DNA from: a bacterium
GTDB lineage: Bacteria; Elusimicrobiota; Elusimicrobia; UBA1565; UBA9628
Assembly (NCBI GenBank): GCA_021799485.1
Contig: JAJZAK010000001.1
Coordinates: 1-34,457 of the forward strand
Reading direction: 5' to 3'
Length of the DNA stretch: 34,457 nt
The stretch's first letter is position 1, and each line of letters opens with the position of its first letter. The notes beneath the pieces were generated by a model. That model had not been told where the DNA came from. It did not search any database and saw nothing but the letters and a program-made list of their open reading frames with translations. Below, in pieces: positions 30,577-34,457 of the stretch. Made by a program: the position numbers and the translations under genes.

Positions 30577-31952
30577 CAACGGGGATTCCGGGGCCAAAAG
30601 GAGGCGGGACGACGCGCAGGCGCGCGTCCATTCGTCTTGACGTCGTCATAGTCGAGGCCGGCATGATCGAGCGGCAGTTCGCCGATCATCAGCCGCAGCG
30701 CGTTCTTGAGCTTCCAATGCTGGATGAAGAGGTCATGCTCGGGATTCAAATCTTGCCGGCACTGCGGCGACTTGAAGTAAAAGGAAAGCCATTCTTGAAT
30801 TCCCGACATCCCAGCGCGTTTGGCGAGGTCGAGGAAAAGCGCCAAATCGAGAACGATCGGTGCGGCGAGGATCGAATCGCGGCAGAGGAAATTGATCTTG
30901 ATCTGCATCGGCATGCCAAGCCAGCCCGTTATGTCGATATTGTCCCATCCCTCCTTGGCGTCCCCCCGAGGCGGGTAATAATCGATTCTCACCTTGTGGT
31001 GGTAGCGGCCATAAAGCCGGGGATAGAGCTTGGAGTCAAGGATCCCGTCCAGGACCGACATTTTACTTTTCTCCTTGGTCTTGAAGGAACCGGCATCGTC
31101 CAAGACCTCGCCGTCGCGGTTGCCGAGGATGTTGATCGAATACCAGCCGGAAAGCCCGAGCATGCGAGCTTTGATCATGGGGGCCACCGTCGTCTTCATC
31201 AAGGTCTGTCCGGTCTTGAAGTCCTTTCCCGCGATCGGGGCGCCGGCTTCTCTCGACAGTTCAACCAAGGCCGGGATGTCCGCGGACACGTTCGGGGCGC
31301 CGTTGGCGTAGGGGATCCCCATAGAAATCGCGGCATAGGCATAGACCATGGAGGGAGAAATTTCAGGGGCGTCCGACTTGAGGCCGCGTTCGAAGGCCCG
31401 CAGGCTTCGATGGGCCGACCCAGGCGCTGGAAGGCGCTCGGTCGAGCCGCACCAGATCATGACGCAGCGCTTGGCGCCGCTTTTCCTTTGGAATGCGCGA
31501 ATATCCTCCTGGACGAGACATGCCGCCTCCCACTTGTTCTTCGCCTTCTTCGGAGCGTGCCGGGGCGCGAGATTACGAAGATACGACCGGTCCCAGACGG
31601 GCGCCATGGGCCTGATCGCGTCCAGGGACGCCGACACGGGACGGAGCGTCTCGGGAGGCAGTACCGCGGCCTTGAGCGCGGCCGCGTAGACAGAGTCTGG
31701 ATACAGGTCCCAACCGCCGAAAACGAGATCGTCTGGCCGCGCGAGCGGCACACAGTCCCTGATGAGGGGAGACCGCTTCTCGTTGCGGCGGCCAAGGCGC
31801 ATCGTCTGCATCTGGGAGAGGGAGCCGATGGGATCTCCGATCCCCTTCTTCATCAGCTCGACTCCCGCGATGAAAGTGCTGGCGACCGCGCCCATGCCCG
31901 GCAGAAGGACGCCCAGCCGGCCGCCGGCTGGCGCCATGTTCATGCCTTTCAT
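30576..31952 (-). CDS. ino1: myo-inositol-1-phosphate synthase
   Basis: This 458-residue enzyme converts glucose 6-phosphate to 1L-myo-inositol 1-phosphate with NAD+. The N-terminal nucleotide site is GVLLPGMGAVAS (near 14-25). Family landmarks are FGGWDLYPDSVYAAA, NGAPNVSADIPAL, AGKDFKTGQTLMKT, NILGNRDGEVL and the K-rich active-site region through SVLDGILDSKLYP. The length fits bacterial and eukaryotic Ino1-type synthases. Start ATG 31952 has CAGGA a few bases upstream. ATG 31937 is an alternative. It lies 10 bp after the fused nucleotidyltransferase/phosphotransferase gene, so its product can feed that enzyme. Confidence 0.93.
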   Translation of the reverse strand: MKGMNMAPAGGRLGVLLPGMGAVASTFIAGVELMKKGIGDPIGSLSQMQTMRLGRRNEKRSPLIRDCVPLARPDDLVFGGWDLYPDSVYAAALKAAVLPPETLRPVSASLDAIRPMAPVWDRSYLRNLAPRHAPKKAKNKWEAACLVQEDIRAFQRKSGAKRCVMIWCGSTERLPAPGSAHRSLRAFERGLKSDAPEISPSMVYAYAAISMGIPYANGAPNVSADIPALVELSREAGAPIAGKDFKTGQTLMKTTVAPMIKARMLGLSGWYSINILGNRDGEVLDDAGSFKTKEKSKMSVLDGILDSKLYPRLYGRYHHKVRIDYYPPRGDAKEGWDNIDITGWLGMPMQIKINFLCRDSILAAPIVLDLALFLDLAKRAGMSGIQEWLSFYFKSPQCRQDLNPEHDLFIQHWKLKNALRLMIGELPLDHAGLDYDDVKTNGRAPARRPASFWPRNPR

Positions 31953-31962
31953 GATCCTGGCG

Positions 31963-33138
31963 TCACGCCTCCCCCGCCGGGAGGGAGACCCCTCGGGATT
32001 CCCCGGCAGGGCGGTTCTTAAGATAAAGCATCATGCCAAAAAACAAAAGAGAGCCGATCGCCCCGGCCCAAAGAAATTCGTAGAGCCGACCAAACGCGGC
32101 CAGGAGGACCATCACATAGATAAAGTCCCTTTCCTCGAGCCACGCGCCGAAACCCTCGAGGCGCGCCTTCCAGGTCGGGGCTTCCAGCGAGGCCCCGGCG
32201 TCCTCCCGATCCCAGCGCTTCTTGTAACTTAAAAAGGCCGAGCCCGCAACGCCGGCCAAGGACATCGCCCCGAGGAAGAGAGGGACAGCGCTTTGGTCCT
32301 GGCGCGCGAATCCGAGGGCCAAGGCGCCGAACATCGCCGCATGGACAAGATTGTCCGTGCAGAAATCGAGCCTTCTTCCGAATTCGCTCGTTTTGAGAGC
32401 GATGCGCGCCATCTCCCCGTCGCAGCCATCGATAACGGAATGGGCCCAGATGAGAAGCGCGCCGGCCAGCCCCGAAAGCCGGGAGGGGTGGAAAAAAAAG
32501 GAAGCGCCCGCGAGGCCGACGGCGCTGCTCAGGAGCGTCACCGCATTGGGGGTGATGGGAGTTTCCAGAAGCCGCCGCGTGATCGCCAGCGACAATTTGC
32601 GGTCGAAATGCCGCGCCATGTAGCCGTCGTTTTCTCGCGGGCCTTGCCGGCAAAGCCAATCCAGGACGCCGGTTTTTTCAAAGGGAAGGCTCAAGGACAC
32701 GGCCGCTCCCTCGGGCAGGCGATGCTTTTCATAGGCGGCCGCCTTGTCCGATCTGAAGGGGATGACTTGGACGACGACTGCGCCGTCGGAGGCCGACTCG
32801 TAGGCGGCCAAGGCCGCCGGCGGATGGAGGGCGAGGGAAGCCAGATCCGCCGCGCGCAAGAAGTGGTCCGCGGAGACGCCGATATAAGGCGGCTCGCAAA
32901 CATCGCCTCCCCCTTCTTGGGAGCCTGACCAAAAAATCCCAAGGCCCGGCGGAAGGCGGCAGCGACTTAGCCGGCTTTCTTCGGGCCTCGGCATGCCGAT
33001 CCAGACCTTGTGGAAACCGGCCTGGGCGACGGTCCAAAGCTGCCGCTCGATCACCGTCAATCCGCCGACCTTAAGAAAAAGAAAGTCGGGATGGCCCACG
33101 ACGAGCATCGCTTTTCTTATTGTTCCGCCTTCGGTCAT
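31963..33138 (-). CDS. fused nucleotidyltransferase/CDP-alcohol phosphotransferase (IPCT-DIPPS-like)
   Basis: This 391-residue, two-domain protein has a cytosolic N-terminal domain (1-165) that resembles inositol-1-phosphate cytidylyltransferase (LKVGGLTVIERQLWTVAQAG, 22-41). It lacks the glycine-rich GxGxR loop, reading VVGHPDF instead. The C-terminal membrane domain (about 195-380) has a complete CDP-alcohol phosphotransferase motif: D240, G241, A244, R245, G254, D258 and D262. The linker DGYMARHFDRKLS...ITPNAVT matches archaeal di-myo-inositol-phosphate phosphate synthase fusions. The protein probably links inositol phosphate to a second alcohol, giving a soluble diester or an inositol lipid. 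It overlaps the neighbouring oxidoreductase gene by four bases. Confidence 0.82.
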   Translation of the reverse strand: MTEGGTIRKAMLVVGHPDFLFLKVGGLTVIERQLWTVAQAGFHKVWIGMPRPEESRLSRCRLPPGLGIFWSGSQEGGGDVCEPPYIGVSADHFLRAADLASLALHPPAALAAYESASDGAVVVQVIPFRSDKAAAYEKHRLPEGAAVSLSLPFEKTGVLDWLCRQGPRENDGYMARHFDRKLSLAITRRLLETPITPNAVTLLSSAVGLAGASFFFHPSRLSGLAGALLIWAHSVIDGCDGEMARIALKTSEFGRRLDFCTDNLVHAAMFGALALGFARQDQSAVPLFLGAMSLAGVAGSAFLSYKKRWDREDAGASLEAPTWKARLEGFGAWLEERDFIYVMVLLAAFGRLYEFLWAGAIGSLLFFGMMLYLKNRPAGESRGVSLPAGEA

Positions 33139-34157
33139 CGCGCGAGGACCTCCGGAGCCGCGGCGTCGCGATAGGGAGCGCCGAGAACGCGTCCCAGGGC
33201 CGCGGAGCAGAAACGCGACTCAGCCAGGTTCTCCGCGGCCGCGGCGGTTTTCCCGCCCGCCAGCGCCGGAAGGTAATCGTCAATCATTGTGGAGAACCAT
33301 TCGGGATGGGAAGACCCGGCGGAAAGTTTCTCCTTGAAATCGAAATGCCTCAGATCGCTATCCCTCAGCCGCACCTCAACGGCTCCGTCCTTCACCTCGA
33401 TGACGCCCCGCTCCGCGTCGACAACGGCGGCATTCAAGCGGATGGACGCGCGCCAAGTAAGATAAACGAAGCCCGTTTTGCCGTTTTCACAGCGCAGGAA
33501 AACCGAGGCGCTCTCATCGACGGCGTCCGGCGACGCGCTCTCAAGGGAGAAACTAGCGTCCTCGAGCTCGGAGCCGAGGCAACGCCGGATCAGGTAGAAG
33601 GAGTGCCAGCCATGGTCCACCGAGACACCGCCCCAGCCAAGATCCGCGGAACTCCGCCAGGAGCCGGTGGCCGAGGAGGAGGGCCGCGTACGCAGGCAGC
33701 GGATCTGCACGTGGCGCGCCGCGCCCAAAACCCCGGAGTCGAGAACCTCGCGGACCTTCAGCCAGTGCGGAGCGTAAGCCCAGTTGTGGATCGTGAGCAG
33801 GTTTTTTCCCGAGCGGCGCGCGGCGCCTTCCAAGGCTTCCCATGCGGAGCGGTTCGGGGCCAAGGGCTTCTCGCAGAGGACGTTCCATCCGGCATCGAGG
33901 GCTGGCAGCACGGCGGCTTCGTGATGCGCGGGCGGCGTCGCGACGTCGACGAAATCCAATGAAAGCCCCGAACCGACGAGATCCTCCGTGGACTCAAAAA
34001 CGCGAGCCCAAGGCCAGAGCCTCAAGAACGCCTCCCGGCGGTCCGGCGACGGCTCCACGCAAGCCGCGATCTCGATGTCGCTTCTCTTGAGGTAGGCCGG
34101 CGCGTGCGTTTTTTCGGCGGCCGCGCCGAAGCCGATGATCGCCGCCCTAGAAGCCAT
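33135..34157 (-). CDS. Gfo/Idh/MocA-family oxidoreductase
   Basis: This 340-residue NAD(P)-dependent sugar or inositol dehydrogenase has the Rossmann motif IIGFGAAAEKTHAPAY (residues 7-22). ATPPAHHE and the catalytic EKP (96-98, CEKPLA) follow, then the second domain with SVDHGWHSFYLIR. The start ATG 34157 is chosen over an upstream extension to 34220 because it directly precedes the Rossmann strand. It overlaps the end of the aminotransferase gene by 11 bases. Family members oxidise inositol, glucose or UDP-sugars. The inositol phosphate synthase in the same operon suggests an inositol-type substrate, but this is inference. Confidence 0.88.
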   Translation of the reverse strand: MASRAAIIGFGAAAEKTHAPAYLKRSDIEIAACVEPSPDRREAFLRLWPWARVFESTEDLVGSGLSLDFVDVATPPAHHEAAVLPALDAGWNVLCEKPLAPNRSAWEALEGAARRSGKNLLTIHNWAYAPHWLKVREVLDSGVLGAARHVQIRCLRTRPSSSATGSWRSSADLGWGGVSVDHGWHSFYLIRRCLGSELEDASFSLESASPDAVDESASVFLRCENGKTGFVYLTWRASIRLNAAVVDAERGVIEVKDGAVEVRLRDSDLRHFDFKEKLSAGSSHPEWFSTMIDDYLPALAGGKTAAAAENLAESRFCSAALGRVLGAPYRDAAAPEVLAR

Positions 34158-34457
34158 GTTTGCTGGAAAAAGACGCCAAGGCATCTTCGAAGATGGAGGC
34201 GCCCCGTATCGCCTCCTCATGCGCGATGACGAGAGGCGGGTTGATCCGCACCGGGGTCGCGTAGCTCATCGTCAGAAGCCCCCGCTTCAAGCACTCCTCG
34301 AAAATTTCCCGGCATAAGGAATTTGAGAGAGGGTTGCCGGTCCTGGGATCGACAAGCTCGACGCCGATCAAGAGCCCGCGTCCCCAGACATCGCCGATGA
34401 CGGGCCGACGGCCAGCGGCCTCCCGCAGCCTGCCCAGGAGGGCTTCCCCGACGGTCT
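34147..34457 (-). CDS. class III aminotransferase, C-terminal part (cut by window end)
   Basis: The visible 103 residues are the C-terminal domain of a PLP-dependent class III aminotransferase (GabT/ArgD/BioA group). The conserved VIGDVWGRGLLIGVELVD, then RGLLTMSY and VRINPPLVI, fit the small domain that closes the active site. The PLP-lysine region lies outside the window. The frame is open to the edge at 34457 and ends with TAG at 34147-34149 inside the oxidoreductase gene, so the two are translationally coupled. The amino acceptor cannot be predicted from this end. A keto-sugar or keto-inositol made by the neighbouring dehydrogenase is one option. Confidence 0.88.
   Translation of the reverse strand, partial: TVGEALLGRLREAAGRRPVIGDVWGRGLLIGVELVDPRTGNPLSNSLCREIFEECLKRGLLTMSYATPVRINPPLVIAHEEAIRGASIFEDALASFSSKHGF

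Noticed and set aside
30540-32021. 493-residue plus-strand open frame opposite ino1
   Set aside because: It is antisense to a clear myo-inositol-1-phosphate synthase and shows only shadow composition (Arg, Gly, Asp, His).
1-34457. CRISPR array, prophage or complete insertion sequence
   Set aside because: No regularly spaced repeats, cas genes, integrase, phage structural genes or transposase were seen in any frame. The only mobile-type signal is the short inverted repeat at 2391-2488.

Overview
The window is a GC-rich piece of a Gram-negative bacterial chromosome. Outer-membrane barrels, a PorV-like protein, a complete Bat (aerotolerance) operon, an ADP-heptose-type glycosyltransferase and peptidoglycan recycling all point to a diderm. 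The phylum cannot be fixed from this sequence. A PorV-like protein beside an exported protein with a FlgD/type-IX-like C-terminus, together with very short mRNA leaders behind TAGAAT/TATAAT boxes, would fit Elusimicrobiota or a related deep lineage, but this is a guess.

Layout. (1) 110-3418: a coiled-coil protein on the minus strand, then a secreted beta-propeller/FlgD-CTD protein and a PorV/UPF0164-like outer-membrane protein. A 17-bp inverted repeat of REP/RAYT type separates the last two and supplies the start of the PorV-like gene. (2) 3490-13315: one long, mostly overlapping operon: class II glutamine amidotransferase, HEAT protein, MoxR, DUF58, DUF4381-like protein, BatA, BatB fused to a BatC-like TPR tail, BatD and BatE. 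A good promoter (TTGTCA-N18-TATACT) precedes it. (3) 13376-14824: aspartate ammonia-lyase. (4) 14829-19281: Fur-family regulator, MiaB, PilZ protein, MiaA and HflX, which combines tRNA A37 modification with ribosome-associated functions. miaA has no canonical start codon. (5) 19303-21590: GpsA, bifunctional-nuclease-domain protein, HU/IHF and a MerR-like regulator, followed by two tandem tRNA-Pro genes. (6) 21897-25809: acylphosphatase, sigma-70 factor, Apt, tRNA-Arg, a family 9 glycosyltransferase that runs into the tRNA gene, and a TPR membrane protein with a clear intrinsic terminator. (7) 25902-28411: an outer-membrane porin and a convergent orphan CpaF-like ATPase. (8) 28412-29075: a gene-free stretch containing an island of about 15% GC that is dense in palindromes, one perfect DnaA-box match and four iteron-like repeats. 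(9) 29076-34457: tRNA-Thr and a minus-strand operon read from right to left: class III aminotransferase (cut by the window end), Gfo/Idh/MocA oxidoreductase, a fused nucleotidyltransferase/CDP-alcohol phosphotransferase, myo-inositol-1-phosphate synthase, AnmK and an MGMT C-terminal domain.

Most of the window is housekeeping. The parts that stand out are the inositol-phosphate operon with its degenerate nucleotidyltransferase domain, the AT-rich palindromic island, the PorV/FlgD-CTD pair with its repeat-derived gene start, and two genes whose starts break the normal rules (miaA and the glycosyltransferase).
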